This document shows positions 8,633 through 18,500 of a DNA stretch of 64,000 nucleotides, piece after piece. Source of the stretch: Paucibacter sediminis (GTDB lineage Bacteria > Pseudomonadota > Gammaproteobacteria > Burkholderiales > Burkholderiaceae_C); assembly GCF_030254645.1 (NCBI RefSeq), contig NZ_CP116346.1, positions 1 through 64,000 on the forward strand. The letters run 5' to 3'. A model generated the notes under the pieces. It was not told the origin of the DNA, did not search any database, and saw only the letters and a list, made by a program, of their open reading frames with translations. The position numbers and the translations under genes were made by a program. Numbering within the stretch: the stretch's first letter is position 1; every line of letters starts with the position of its first letter.

Positions 8633-9461
8633 GCCGGGCAAGCCGGCGCCGCGCGCCGCCGCGCCGCTGCAGCTGCAGGCCGGCCTGCACCTGAGCCAGG
8701 CCGGCCAGGCCCTGGCCAGCCCGCGCCAGCTGGCCCTGCTGGCCGAGATCGACAAGCTGGGCTCGCTGACCCGGGCCGCCAAGGCCGCCGGCTACAGCTA
8801 CAAGGGCGCCTGGAACGCGATCGAGCAGATGAACAACCTGGCCGGCGAGCCGCTGCTGGAGCGCCGGCCGGGCGGCAAGGGCGGCGGCTACACCCGCCTG
8901 ACCGCGCGCGGCGCCCAGCTGCTGCGCAACCTGGGCCTGATCCAGCAGGAGCATGAGCGCTTCGTGGCGCGGCTGAACAGCCAGTCGCAGGGCCTGGCGG
9001 AGGACTATGCGCTGGCCGGCAGCATCGCGCTGCGCACCAGCGCCCGCAACCAGTTCGCCGGCACCGTCAGCGCGATCCGCGGCGGCGCGGTGAACGACGA
9101 GATCGAGCTCGCCATCATCGGCGGCCAGACCATCGTGGCGACGGTCACGCGCGCCAGCCGCGAGGAGCTGGGCCTGACGCTGGGCAGCAAGGCCTTTGCC
9201 CTCATCAAGGCGGCGTCGGTGCTGCTGATGACCGGCCCGGCGGCGGCGCTGCGTCTGTCGGCGCGCAACCAGCTGCAGGGTCAGGTCTTGCGCGTGAACG
9301 CGGGCGCGGTCAACTGCGAGGTGCTGCTGGCCCTGCCGGGCGGCGGTACGGTGGCCGCCATCGTCACCCAGGCCAGCGCCGAGACCCTGGGGCTGGCGGT
9401 GGGCACGCCCGCCACCGCGCTGTTCAAGGCCTCCAGCGTGATCCTGGCGGTGGCGGCCTGA
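8607..9461 (+). CDS. modE: Molybdate-responsive regulator ModE
   Basis: A 284-residue protein: winged helix of the LysR/ModE type at about 35-105 ([18 protein letters not shown] recognition region), then two tandem TOBE (Mop) domains at about 140-206 and 216-282, each starting with SARNQ, the molybdate-binding motif. Molybdate-bound ModE normally represses mod transport genes. The gene overlaps modC by 26 bp, placing it under the same transcript. The two TOBE units supply the molybdate sensing that the short ModC lacks. Confidence 0.93.
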   Translation: MAASRKPAKPGKPAPRAAAPLQLQAGLHLSQAGQALASPRQLALLAEIDKLGSLTRAAKAAGYSYKGAWNAIEQMNNLAGEPLLERRPGGKGGGYTRLTARGAQLLRNLGLIQQEHERFVARLNSQSQGLAEDYALAGSIALRTSARNQFAGTVSAIRGGAVNDEIELAIIGGQTIVATVTRASREELGLTLGSKAFALIKAASVLLMTGPAAALRLSARNQLQGQVLRVNAGAVNCEVLLALPGGGTVAAIVTQASAETLGLAVGTPATALFKASSVILAVAA

Positions 9462-9474
9462 GGCCGGCTCAGGC
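9456..9474. terminator. Hairpin across the convergent modE and GST stops
   Basis: GCCTGAG-gccgg-CTCAGGC forms a perfect 7-bp stem with a 5-base loop spanning both stop codons of the convergent genes. There is no T-run, so it could act as a weak or factor-assisted two-way terminator. Confidence 0.35.
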
Positions 9475-10176
9475 GGCGCGCTGCGGAATCGCCAGCCCGC
9501 GCCGCACCGCCGGGCGATCCAGAAAGGCGCGCAGCGCGCGCAGCACCTGCGGAAAGTCCGCGATGCCCACCAGCTCGCCGGCGCCGTAGAACTCGATCAG
9601 GTTGTTGACCCAGGGGAAGATGGCGATGTCGGCGATGCTGTAGGCCTCGCCCATCACCCAGTCGCGCCCCTGCAGGCGTTGCTCCAGCACGCCCAGCAGG
9701 CGGCGCGACTCGGCCAGGTAGCGGTCGCGCGGGCGCTTGTCCTCGAAGTCCTTGCCGGCGAACTTGTGGAAGAAGCCCACCTGGCCGAACATCGGCCCGA
9801 CGCCGGCCATCTGGAACATCAGCCACTGGATGGTCTCGTAGCGCTGCGCCGCGTCGGCGGGCAGCAGCCGGCCGGTCTTCTCGGCCAGGTAGAGCAGGAT
9901 GGCGCCGGACTCGAACAACGCCAGCGGCCGGCCGCCCGGGCCATCGGGATCGATGATGGCGGGGATCTTGTTGTTGGGATTCAGGCTGAGGAATTCGGGC
10001 GTGAGCTGGTCGTTGCTGGCGAAGCTGACCAGATGCGGCTCGTAGGCCAGGCCGGTTTCTTCCAGAAAGATCGAGACCTTCACGCCATTGGGCGTGGGCA
10101 GCGAGTAGAGCTGCAGACGCTCGGGATGGCGGGCGGGCCAGCGGCGCGAAATCGGGTGGTCGCTCAGATTGCTCAT
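9469..10176 (-). CDS. Glutathione S-transferase, YfcG/YghU-like
   Basis: A 235-residue cytosolic enzyme. The thioredoxin-like N-domain contains TPNGVKVSIFLEE, the Thr-Pro-Asn motif that replaces the catalytic Tyr/Ser in the Nu-class GSTs YfcG and YghU, which show disulphide-bond reductase activity with glutathione. PNNKIPAIID and ESGAILLYLAEKTG are the glutathione-binding segments, followed by the all-helical C-domain with DIAIFPWVNNL. It stands alone, convergent with modE, and the mod genes do not suggest a partner role. Confidence 0.85.
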   Translation of the reverse strand: MSNLSDHPISRRWPARHPERLQLYSLPTPNGVKVSIFLEETGLAYEPHLVSFASNDQLTPEFLSLNPNNKIPAIIDPDGPGGRPLALFESGAILLYLAEKTGRLLPADAAQRYETIQWLMFQMAGVGPMFGQVGFFHKFAGKDFEDKRPRDRYLAESRRLLGVLEQRLQGRDWVMGEAYSIADIAIFPWVNNLIEFYGAGELVGIADFPQVLRALRAFLDRPAVRRGLAIPQRAA

Positions 10177-10387
10177 CGGGGGTCGGGTGTTGCGTGGGGT
10201 TGGCCATCATGCCGAGCCGCCCGAGACCTTGCCGCGGCAAGGTTGCTGGCCGTGATGTAGCACACGCTTTCGCGCGGCACGGGCGCTGGCCCCCCGCCCC
10301 TCCCCCCCAAACTCGCCGGGCCGCCTGTTGACGCGCGCCAGCGCGCTGCTTAGGCTGAGGCCAGCTCGAACAAGAAGGAAGAAGTCC

Positions 10388-10981
10388 ATGAAGAAGCCTG
10401 CATTGCGCTGCGCCGTCGCTTTGATGCTGGCCCTGCTCTATCCCGCCGCCCAGGCCAATACCTTCAGCGTGCAATGGCAGGATCTCGCCGGCGACGGCGG
10501 GCCGGTGGGCGATGTGATCGCGGTGCGCCTGGTGTTCAGCGACAGCGGCGCCTGGACCGCCACCTGGCAGGCCAACGCCCTGCACCCCTTCAGCGGCAAT
10601 GCCCGCTTCAACCTGAATCTGTTCAATATCGCGCTCGGCGACCTGGCCAGCGCCCAGGCCCCCCAGCTCTCGCTGGACGGCGTCCAGGACTTCGGCGCCG
10701 CCAGCAGCACCGAGTTCAGCTACAGCGGCCAGGCGGCCTATCTGGCCAACTGGCATGCCGGCGACGGCATCAGCACCGGCAATGGCAGCAACTTCATCTC
10801 CGGCGCGGTGAGCCAGCAAAGCCCCTTCGGCCGCGACAACCTGCTCACCGAGGCGCGCGTGGCCAGCCATGTGCCCGAGCCCAGCAGCGTGCTGCTGACC
10901 TCGATGGCGCTGGCCCTGGCGGGCCTGACCGGCACCAGCCTGAGCCTGATGCGCCGCCGCCCCAAGGCTCAGGAGAGCTGA
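10388..10981 (+). CDS. PEP-CTERM exported protein
   Basis: A 197-residue protein with signal peptide ending at AQA-NTF (about residue 20) and a C-terminal PEP-CTERM sorting signal: VPEPSSVLL, a hydrophobic helix, then MRRRPK. Such proteins are processed by an exosortase and usually linked to exopolysaccharide or surface display; no exosortase is in this window. The middle is a beta-rich domain of unknown function. AGGAAG lies before the ATG. A weak promoter (TTGACG at 10328, 17 bp, TAGGCT) lies upstream. Its 3' end overlaps the convergent hydrolase gene by 13 bp. Confidence 0.8.
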   Translation: MKKPALRCAVALMLALLYPAAQANTFSVQWQDLAGDGGPVGDVIAVRLVFSDSGAWTATWQANALHPFSGNARFNLNLFNIALGDLASAQAPQLSLDGVQDFGAASSTEFSYSGQAAYLANWHAGDGISTGNGSNFISGAVSQQSPFGRDNLLTEARVASHVPEPSSVLLTSMALALAGLTGTSLSLMRRRPKAQES

Positions 10982-11853
10982 GCCCGCAAAAACTCGACCG
11001 TGCGTTGCCAGGCCTGCCTGGCGGCGGCGGCATCGAAGCGCGGCGTGGTGTCGTTGTTGAAGCCATGCTGGGTGCCCGGATAGACATGGGCCTGGTAGCG
11101 CACGCCCGCGGCCTTCAGCGCCGCCTCGTAGCCGGGCCAGCCGGCATTCACGCGCTCGTCCATGCCGGCGTACTGGATCAGCAGCGCGGCCTTGATCTTG
11201 GCCACCTCGGCGGCCGGCGGCTGGCCGCCATAAAAGGGCACGGCCGCCGCCAGCTCCGGCAGCTGGGTGGCGAGGTAGTTGGCGATGCCGCCACCGAAGC
11301 AGAAACCCACCACGCCCACCCGCCCGTTGCCCTCGGGCAGGCTCAGCAGGGCGCGCGCCGCGGCCACGAAGTCGGCGAGCGTCTTGCCGCCATCCAGCTT
11401 GGCAAACAGCTCGCGTGCGCGATCCTCGTCGCCCGGATAACCGCCCAGGCTGTAGAGCGCGTCGGGCGCATAGGCAATGAAGCCGTCCAGGGCCAGGCGG
11501 CGTGCGATGTCCTCGATATGAGGATTCAGGCCGCGGTTCTCATGCACCACCAGCACCACCGGCAGCCTGCCGCCGGCCGCGGCCGGCATGGCCAGGTAAC
11601 CGCTCACGCGGCCATGGCCCTGGGGCGCGTCGAAGGCCTGGGTGCGGGTGACGATGCGGCGGTCGTCGGGCCGCACCTGCTGGGCGGCCGCAAAGCGCGG
11701 CGTCAGCGCCGCCAGCGTGGCCGCGGCGGCCGCGGCGCTGCCCAGGCAGTCCTGCGCCCGCTCCAGGAAGCCGCGCCGGCTGAGATCGCCGTGCACATAC
11801 TGGTCGAACAGGCGCAGGATCTCGGGGGCAAAGTCCTTGGCGGTGAGTCTCAT
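10969..11853 (-). CDS. Dienelactone hydrolase family protein, Tat-exported
   Basis: A 294-residue alpha/beta hydrolase. The N-terminus has a twin-arginine motif (SRRGFLERA) before an Ala-rich hydrophobic stretch, so it is probably exported folded by Tat. The catalytic triad is visible: nucleophile Cys in GFCFGG, Asp in YAGMDERV and His in GTQHGF, as in dienelactone hydrolases. The substrate is unknown; the family often acts on esters outside aromatic degradation. The ATG at 11853 is chosen since longer readings have no homologous sequence. Confidence 0.85.
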   Translation of the reverse strand: MRLTAKDFAPEILRLFDQYVHGDLSRRGFLERAQDCLGSAAAAAATLAALTPRFAAAQQVRPDDRRIVTRTQAFDAPQGHGRVSGYLAMPAAAGGRLPVVLVVHENRGLNPHIEDIARRLALDGFIAYAPDALYSLGGYPGDEDRARELFAKLDGGKTLADFVAAARALLSLPEGNGRVGVVGFCFGGGIANYLATQLPELAAAVPFYGGQPPAAEVAKIKAALLIQYAGMDERVNAGWPGYEAALKAAGVRYQAHVYPGTQHGFNNDTTPRFDAAAARQAWQRTVEFLRAQLS

Positions 11854-11972
11854 GCGGGCATCTTTCGGGCGAGTCCGGGTCGGCGCATTCTTGCCAAGCC
11901 GTGCGGGCGCCGCAAGCGGCGACAACCCGGCCCGGCTAGACTGGGGCATCCCGCCTTGAGCCGCCCGCCGCG

Positions 11973-12932
11973 ATGAACGCCACGCCCATACCCACGCCCA
12001 CGCCCACTGCCGAAGCCGATCTCGAGCTCGACGCCGTCGTCAGCGCCCTGCGCCAGGCCCGCCAGGACTGGCGCGCCAGCCAGCAGCGCCTCAACGAAGC
12101 CGGCGGCCGCGAGCTGCCCTCGGCCGAGGTGCTGGGCAGCATCGTCGACGGCCTGCGCGGCGCGCTGTTCCCGATGCGCCTGGGCCCGCCCGAATTGCGC
12201 CCGGACGGCGAGGACTTCTTCGTCGGTCACACCCTGCATACCCAGCTGCAGGCGCTGCGCGGCCAGATCCTGCTGGAGCTGCGCCATGCGGCGCGCCAGC
12301 CCGGTGCCAGCGAGCCGGCCGAGGCGGTGGCCGGCCATGCCGCGGCGCTGACGCGCGCCTTCGCCCACAGCCTGCCCGCCATCCGCCGCCTGCTGGACAG
12401 CGATGTGCAGGCCGCCTTCGATGGCGACCCTGCGGCCCGCAGCGTCGACGAGGTGCTGATCTGCTATCCCGGCATCGCCGCGATGATCCACCACCGCATC
12501 GCCCATCAGCTCTACCGCCTGGGCGTGCCCCTGCTGGCGCGCATCGTGGCCGAGCTCTCGCATGCCCGCACCGGCATCGACATCCACCCCGGCGCCCAGA
12601 TCGGCCCCGGCCTGTTCATCGACCACGGCACCGGCGTGGTGATCGGCGAGACGGCGGTGATCGGCCAGCGCGTGCGCATCTACCAAGCCGTGACGCTGGG
12701 CGCGCGCAGCTTCCCGGTCGATGCCGAGGGCCATGTGCGCAAGGGCCAGCCGCGCCATCCCATCGTCGAGGACGAGGTGGTGATCTATGCCGGCGCCACC
12801 ATCCTGGGCCGCATCACGCTGGGGCATGGCTCCACCATCGGCGGCAACGTCTGGGTCACGCGCAGCGTCCCGCCGGGCAGCAACGTCACCCAGGCCAGCT
12901 CGCAGCAGGTCTGCGAGGGTGGCAACACCTGA
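11973..12932 (+). CDS. cysE: Serine O-acetyltransferase (EpsC/CysE type)
   Basis: A 319-residue enzyme that would acetylate L-serine with acetyl-CoA for cysteine synthesis. The C-terminal half has the left-handed beta-helix hexapeptide repeats and the family signatures HARTGIDIHPGAQIG, IDHGTGVVIGET and GNVWVTRSVPPG, with catalytic His in the DIHP and DHGTG region. The helical N-terminal part is long (about 190 residues) and starts with a TP repeat, as in the EpsC-type variant. It is probably co-transcribed with the following coiled-coil gene, 19 bp downstream. Confidence 0.88.
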   Translation: MNATPIPTPTPTAEADLELDAVVSALRQARQDWRASQQRLNEAGGRELPSAEVLGSIVDGLRGALFPMRLGPPELRPDGEDFFVGHTLHTQLQALRGQILLELRHAARQPGASEPAEAVAGHAAALTRAFAHSLPAIRRLLDSDVQAAFDGDPAARSVDEVLICYPGIAAMIHHRIAHQLYRLGVPLLARIVAELSHARTGIDIHPGAQIGPGLFIDHGTGVVIGETAVIGQRVRIYQAVTLGARSFPVDAEGHVRKGQPRHPIVEDEVVIYAGATILGRITLGHGSTIGGNVWVTRSVPPGSNVTQASSQQVCEGGNT

Positions 12933-12951
12933 CCCCCGCGGCCAGACCGGC

Positions 12952-14049
12952 ATGAGCGCAGCGCCAGACGCCAACGCCAAGGCCGCCGCCGACGACGACG
13001 GCTTCGATCCCAACGCGCTCCTGCAGCGCTTCGGCGAACGCCTGCGCGAGCTGGATCAACCGGTGGATCTGTCGATCTCGCTGGACGCACTGCAGGCGCG
13101 CCGCGCCGTGCCCACAACGCCCACGACGCCCTCAACGCCGACAACGCCCGCGCCGCGCAGCCAGCTTCGGCCCGGGCGCTGGAACATGGACGACGTCACC
13201 GACGTCGAGGACCAGAGCGAACGCCGGCGCGCACAAGCGGCGCGCGCCCTTGAACAGGCGCGCCTGGCCGAGGCGCAGGCGCAGGAACTGGCGCAGCGGC
13301 AGGCCCGGCAGCAGGCGCGCGAGGCCGAGGCGCGCGCCGCCGCCGAAGCCCTGGCCCAGGCGCGCGCACGCCTGCAGGCCCAGCGGCAGGCCGCGCAGGC
13401 CTCGGCCGAGCTGGCGCTGCAGCGGGAGCGGGAAGCACAGGCACAGCGCCAGCGCAACGCCGCTGCCGCGGCCGAGCGGCGCGCGGTGGAAGCGCAGACC
13501 CAGCGCCTGCGCGAACTGGCCGAGTCGCAGGCGCGCGCCGCGCTGCTGGCGCAACAGCGGGCCGAGCGGGAGGCGGCCTTGAACTTGGCGGCCGAGCAGG
13601 CAGCAGCCGAGCAGGCAGCAGCCGAGCAGGCAGCAGCCGAGCAGGCAGCAGCCGAGCAGGCAGCAGCCGAGCAGGCAGCAGCCGAACAGACGGCGGCCTT
13701 GAGGCGGCGGCAACAGCATGAAACCGCGGAGCGCGCCCAAGCTCAGCGCGCTGCCGATGCCCTGGCGGCGGAACTCAGGCTGGACTTCAGCGCTAGCTTG
13801 CCCGCCGCGGCCAACGAAGCAGAACTCATCGCGAGCATCACCCTGCCCCGCGTACCGCCCTCGGCGGACGCCAGCCTGCCCGAGTTGCGGCTGCCCGCCT
13901 GCGCGCCCGCAGCGCCGCTCGACCTGGACGAGCTGGCCGGCCTGATGCGGCAGCTGGCCCGTGAGGCCGCTGACTACCAGCGGCAGCCCTTGTCGCGCGC
14001 CGCGTCCAGCAGCAGCGGCACCGCTGCCAGCACACCGGCGCCGCTGTAG
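12952..14049 (+). CDS. Ala/Gln/Glu/Arg-rich coiled-coil protein of unknown function
   Basis: A 365-residue protein without signal peptide or membrane helix. After a TP-rich linker (about 55-70), residues 90-275 are almost wholly Ala, Gln, Glu and Arg, predicting a long charged helix or coiled coil like TolA-type spacers. The middle contains six exact AEQAA units from a DNA minisatellite. The C-terminal 90 residues (DFSASLPAAANEAELIASITLP onward) look folded. It follows cysE by 19 bp and its last 76 bp overlap the convergent gene on the other strand. No family recognised. Confidence 0.6.
   Translation: MSAAPDANAKAAADDDGFDPNALLQRFGERLRELDQPVDLSISLDALQARRAVPTTPTTPSTPTTPAPRSQLRPGRWNMDDVTDVEDQSERRRAQAARALEQARLAEAQAQELAQRQARQQAREAEARAAAEALAQARARLQAQRQAAQASAELALQREREAQAQRQRNAAAAAERRAVEAQTQRLRELAESQARAALLAQQRAEREAALNLAAEQAAAEQAAAEQAAAEQAAAEQAAAEQAAAEQTAALRRRQQHETAERAQAQRAADALAAELRLDFSASLPAAANEAELIASITLPRVPPSADASLPELRLPACAPAAPLDLDELAGLMRQLAREAADYQRQPLSRAASSSSGTAASTPAPL
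13591..13680 (+). repeat. In-frame 15-bp minisatellite, six perfect copies
   Basis: The unit GCCGAGCAGGCAGCA occurs six times without a mismatch, followed by one degenerate copy (13681-13695). Each unit adds AEQAA, so copy changes keep the reading frame and only alter coiled-coil length. Perfect identity suggests recent expansion by replication slippage. Confidence 0.95.
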
Positions 14050-15422
14050 GCCTCGCGGCAATCCTTCTTGGCGGCGTTCTCCAGGCTCTCGCTGAGCTTG
14101 GACTTGCGCTCGGGCGGATGCGCCAGCAGCTCCAGCACGCCGCGCGTGCCCTGCCTGGAGATCTCGCCGCCGCGCGGGCGCCGCCATTCGAGGTCGAGCT
14201 TGGGCGCGCTGGCGGGCGTGGACGGCGCCGTCGCCACGTCCCGGCCCAGGCGCGCGCCGGCGTCCGGTGCACCCACCCCCGGCAGCGCTGCGGCCGGCGA
14301 CAGGCTCGGGGCTTCAAACCGCGGCAGCTCCGAGGCGGCAGTGGCCTCGGGCCGCAGCGCCTGGGTCGCGGGCAGCCGCTCGGCGGCGCGGCGTGCCGGG
14401 CGCTCCAGCTGCGGCGCCGCATCGGGCGTGGTACGCGTCGACGGCGCGGGCGTCGCCACCTGGGGGGCGTCGAACCTGGGCAGGCTCTCGGCCGCCGGTG
14501 CACGGCTGGCCGGCGCCAGCTCGGTGCTGGCCGGCAGTGGCCGGCTGAGCTGCGGCGCCGGCTCGGGCGTGGCCTTGGTCACCAGCGGCGGCGCCTCGGG
14601 CAGCTTGGGCGGCTCGAATCTGGGCAGGGCCTCGGCGGCCTGGCCGGGCAAGGCGGCCGCCGCCAGCGGGCTGCGCGCGGGGCGGGCCAGGGCCGGCGCG
14701 GGCGCGGTCGTGCTCTTCAGCACCGGCGCCGGCGCCTCGGGCAGGGCCGGCGCGGCAAAGCGCGGCAATGCCTCGGGCAGGGCGGTGTTGAGCGTGGGGC
14801 CGGCGGCTGCGGTTTCGGCGCTGGGCCGGTCCAGCTGCGGCTCGGCCGCAGCGGTGGTCTTGAGCACCGGCGGCGGTGCCTCGGGTGCCGTGGTGGCCAC
14901 GGGCGGCAGCTCGGCCAGGCGGGCCTGTGGCAGCGTCGTCATGCGCTCGGGCCGGCCGCGTGGCAGGTCGGCACCCGGCTGCGCCTGCCACATGCCCAGG
15001 CGCGCGGCGCCCGGCTGCTCGGGCGCGGCGGCGGCCTCGGCCTCGCTGCGCACCGTGCCGCCGAAGCGTTCGCGCCTGGCTTCGCCCACGGCACCAAGAT
15101 TGGGCAGCGGCGGCGCGGCCGGGGCGCTGCCGCTGGCGCCGGGCGTGCCGCCCAGGTCCAGGGTGACGTTGAGCCGCCCCCACACGCCCTCGCCGGGGCG
15201 GGCGCTGCCACCGGGCGTGTTGCCCACCAGCAGCACCAGCCACACATGCAGCAGCAGCGCCAGGGTCAGGCATTGCTGCAGCCGGGTGGGCCGGCGATCG
15301 CCGGAGAACCAGGCCGCTGGTAGGCGGTGTGCGAGGCTGGACAAGTGGCAGTGAAGGAGGCTGTCGGGCTGGGAAAGGCGGCGCGCCGCTGCGCAGTTTA
15401 AGGGGGTGATAGCAGTGGGCAC
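13974..15422 (-). CDS. Pro/Ala-rich single-pass membrane protein, unknown function
   Basis: A 482-residue reading from a GTG at 15422 with no clear ribosome-binding site, so the start is uncertain. One hydrophobic segment lies near residues 52-66 (LTLALLLHVWLVLLVG). The rest up to about 400 is a proline-rich region with a degenerate repeat of the form LPRFxxPxLPEAPxxVxKxT and PQLxRP, repeated about five times. The C-terminus has two Cys (KKDCREAY and DKGCRW). The layout resembles TonB-like periplasm-spanning proteins, but no TonB domain is recognisable. The long readings on the opposite strand lack such organisation. Confidence 0.55.
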   Translation of the reverse strand: MPTAITPLNCAAARRLSQPDSLLHCHLSSLAHRLPAAWFSGDRRPTRLQQCLTLALLLHVWLVLLVGNTPGGSARPGEGVWGRLNVTLDLGGTPGASGSAPAAPPLPNLGAVGEARRERFGGTVRSEAEAAAAPEQPGAARLGMWQAQPGADLPRGRPERMTTLPQARLAELPPVATTAPEAPPPVLKTTAAAEPQLDRPSAETAAAGPTLNTALPEALPRFAAPALPEAPAPVLKSTTAPAPALARPARSPLAAAALPGQAAEALPRFEPPKLPEAPPLVTKATPEPAPQLSRPLPASTELAPASRAPAAESLPRFDAPQVATPAPSTRTTPDAAPQLERPARRAAERLPATQALRPEATAASELPRFEAPSLSPAAALPGVGAPDAGARLGRDVATAPSTPASAPKLDLEWRRPRGGEISRQGTRGVLELLAHPPERKSKLSESLENAAKKDCREAYSGAGVLAAVPLLLDAARDKGCRW

Positions 15423-15493
15423 AGAAGATGCACGTAAGCAAGAACCACCACACTGCAGTGTCCGTATGGCCCTAGCATTGGGGGCAAGCGCAA

Positions 15494-15507
15494 CTGATGT
15501 GCATCAA
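15494..15507. promoter_or_regulatory. FNR/Crp-like box upstream of the GGDEF-EAL gene
   Basis: CTGAT-gtgc-ATCAA matches TTGAT-N4-ATCAA at 9 of 10 fixed positions. It ends 31 bp before the GTG at 15539, in the divergent gap with the Pro-rich protein gene. The position could fit activation or repression depending on the start site. Confidence 0.4.
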
Positions 15508-15538
15508 GCACGCGCGCTGATTCAGGGAGAAACCGCAT

Positions 15539-18500
15539 GTGGATCTGTCCGCTGCCATCGCGATGAGGCGAGGCCGTTACATCGTCCTGGTGACGGCCAG
15601 CTACGCCATGCTGGCACTGGCCTGGATCCTCTTGTCCGACCAGCTGCTGCTGGCGCTGGTGTCGGCCGAGCGCATGGTCTGGCTCTCCAGCGTGAAGGGC
15701 CTGTTCTTCGTGGCGGCGAGCGCCGTCTACGTCTACCTGAGCCTGCGCGCGGTGCCGGGCTCGCACACCCCACCCGGCTGGACCCTGCTGGACACGCTGG
15801 CCCAGGGCGCCACCGGCGCGCCCATGCGGCGCACGCTGCGCTATCTGTTTGCCACCGCCATCACCCTGGCGATGCTGTGGCTGCAGCAAAGCCTGCAGTT
15901 CGAGGTGCAGCGCCCGCGCCTGATCCTCTACATGCTGCCGGTGATACTGAGCGCGCTGATGGGCGGCCTGGGGCCCGGCCTGCTGGCCACCTGCGTGGCG
16001 GCACTGGGCGCCGACCTGCTGGCGCCCGTGCCCCTGCACAGCGACCGCGCCAGCCCGCAGGATCGCCTGCAATGGGCCTTTCTGCTGCTCAACGGTGCCC
16101 TGGTAAGCCTGCTGAGCGCGCTGCTGCAGCGCTCGCTGGCCAAGCTCGCGCTGAACGCCAGGCTGCTCGATGCCGTGCTCAGCGGCAGCTCCGACGCCGT
16201 GTTCGTGAAGGACCGGCAGGGCCGCTATCTGCTGGCCAATGCCGCCGCGGCCGGCTTCGTCGGCAAGCGCGTCGATGAACTGCTGGGCGCCGACGACCTG
16301 GCGCTGTTCGACCCCGAGGGCGCCGCCCGGGTGCGGCAGGCGGATGCCGAGATCATGCGGGCGGGCGCGCGGCGCACGCTGGAAGAGCAGGTGCGCACGC
16401 AGGACGGCCGCGCGTTGCTGTTCGCCGTCACCAAGGGCCCGGTGCGCGACCAGGAGGGCGAGGTGATCGGCCTGTTCGGCATCTCGCGCGACATCACCGA
16501 GCAGCGCCGCCGCGAGACCGAACAGCAGCAGGCCGCCGAGGCGCTGCGCGACCGCGAGCGGCGCCTGGCGCGCGTGCTCGACGGCTCCGACCAGGGCTAT
16601 TGGGACTGGAATCTGCAGACCCGGCAGTTCCAGGTCAGCGCGCGCTGGGAGACCATGCTGGGCTACCAGCCCGGCGAGATGATCGTGACCGAGGAGCATT
16701 GGCCCGAGTTGGTGCACCCCGAGGACCTGCCGCGGGCGCTGGCCTCGATCGAACGCCACCTCAGCGGCGCCTCGCCCCTGCACGAGGTGGAGATACGCTG
16801 CAAGGCCAAGTCGGGCGACTGGCGCTGGGTGCTCTCGCGCGGGCGCATCGTCGAGCGCGATGCACAGGGCCGGCCGCTGATGTTCTCGGGCACCCATACC
16901 GACGTCAACGAGCGCAAGCGCCACGAGCTGGAGCAGCAGCAGGCCCTGGTGGTGTTCGAGGGCAGCCACGAGGGCATCATGATCGTCAGCCCGGCCCGGC
17001 TCATCACCAAGGTCAATCCGGCCTTCAGCCGCATCACCGGCTACAGCGCGCTCGAAGCGGTGGGCCATTCACCCAGGCTGCTGGCCTCGGGCCGGCATGG
17101 CCCGAAGTTCTACGAGGCGCTCTGGGACGAGGTGCAGCGCCACGACTTCTGGCGCGGCGAAATCTGGAACCGGCGCAAGAACGGCGAGGTCTATGCCGAG
17201 CTGCTATCGATCTCGGTGGTGCGCGACGCCGACGGCCAGGTGAGGCACTACATCGGCGCCTTCTCCGACATCAGCCAGCTCAAGGCCCATGAGGCCGAGC
17301 TAGACCGCGTGGCCCATTACGACGTGCTCACCGGCACGCCCAACCGCCGCCTGCTCGCCGACCGGCTGCGCCAGGCCATCCAGCATTGCGCGCGCAGCGG
17401 CAAGTCTAGCGCCGTCTGCTTCCTCGACCTGGACGGCTTCAAGGCCGTCAACGACCAGTTCGGCCATGCTGTGGGCGACCAGCTGCTGATCAGCGTGGCG
17501 GCCCAGCTGCGCGCCGTGATGCGCGCCGACGACACGCTGGCGCGCCTGGGCGGCGACGAGTTCGTACTGCTGCTCTCCGACATCGGCTCGCCCGAGGAAT
17601 GCACGCTGATCCTGGACCGCGTGCTGCTGGCCGTGGCAAGGCCGGTGCAGATCGGGCCGCACCGCATCCACACCAGCGCCAGCATCGGCGTGAGCCTCTA
17701 CCCGGCCGACAACGTCGACGCCGACACCTTGCTGCGCCACGCCGACCAGACCATGGTGCGCGCCAAGGAGGCGGGCAAGAACCGTTACCAGCTCTTCGAC
17801 CCCGACAGCGATCGCAAGGCGCAGACGCACCGGCAGACGCTGGAGCGACTGCGCCACGCGCTGGAGCATGAGGAGTTCGCGCTCTACTACCAGCCCAAGG
17901 TCGACCTGCAGACCGGCGAGGTGATCGGCGTCGAGGCCCTGATACGCTGGCTGCCGCCGGGCGCGCCCATGATCGCGCCGGCCGAGTTCCTGCCGCACAT
18001 CCATGGCAGCGATCTGGAGGGCGCCTTCGGGGCCTGGGTGCTGCGCGCCGCGGTGGCCCAGGCGGCGGCCTGGCAGCAGGCCGGCGAGGCCGTCAAGGTC
18101 AGCGCCAACATCAGCGCCAACCACCTGCTGCAGCCCAGCTTCTTCGATGACCTCCGTAGCGCGCTGGCCGCGCATCCGCAGCTGCCGCCCTCGCAGCTGG
18201 AGCTGGAGGTGCTGGAAACCGCCGAGATCGGCGACATGGAGCAGGCCATCGCCATCCTGCAGCGCTGCCGCGAACTGGGCGTGCACTTTGCGCTGGACGA
18301 TTTCGGCACCGGCTATTCCTCGCTCACCTATCTGCGCAAGCTGCCGGTCGACACGCTCAAGATCGACCAGAGCTTTGTGCGCGACATGCTCAGCGACCCC
18401 GACGACCTGGGCATCGTGGAGGGCGTGATCCGGCTCGCCGCGGTGTTCCAGCGCAAGGTCATCGCCGAGGGCGTCGAGACCCTGGAGCATGGTGCCCTGC

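Noticed and set aside
13591-13680. CRISPR array
   Set aside because: The repeat has no spacers and is an in-frame coding minisatellite.
14068-15354. Two plus-strand readings of 428 and 401 codons
   Set aside because: Ser/Arg/Gly-rich without domains; the minus-strand frame has a membrane helix and an organised proline repeat.
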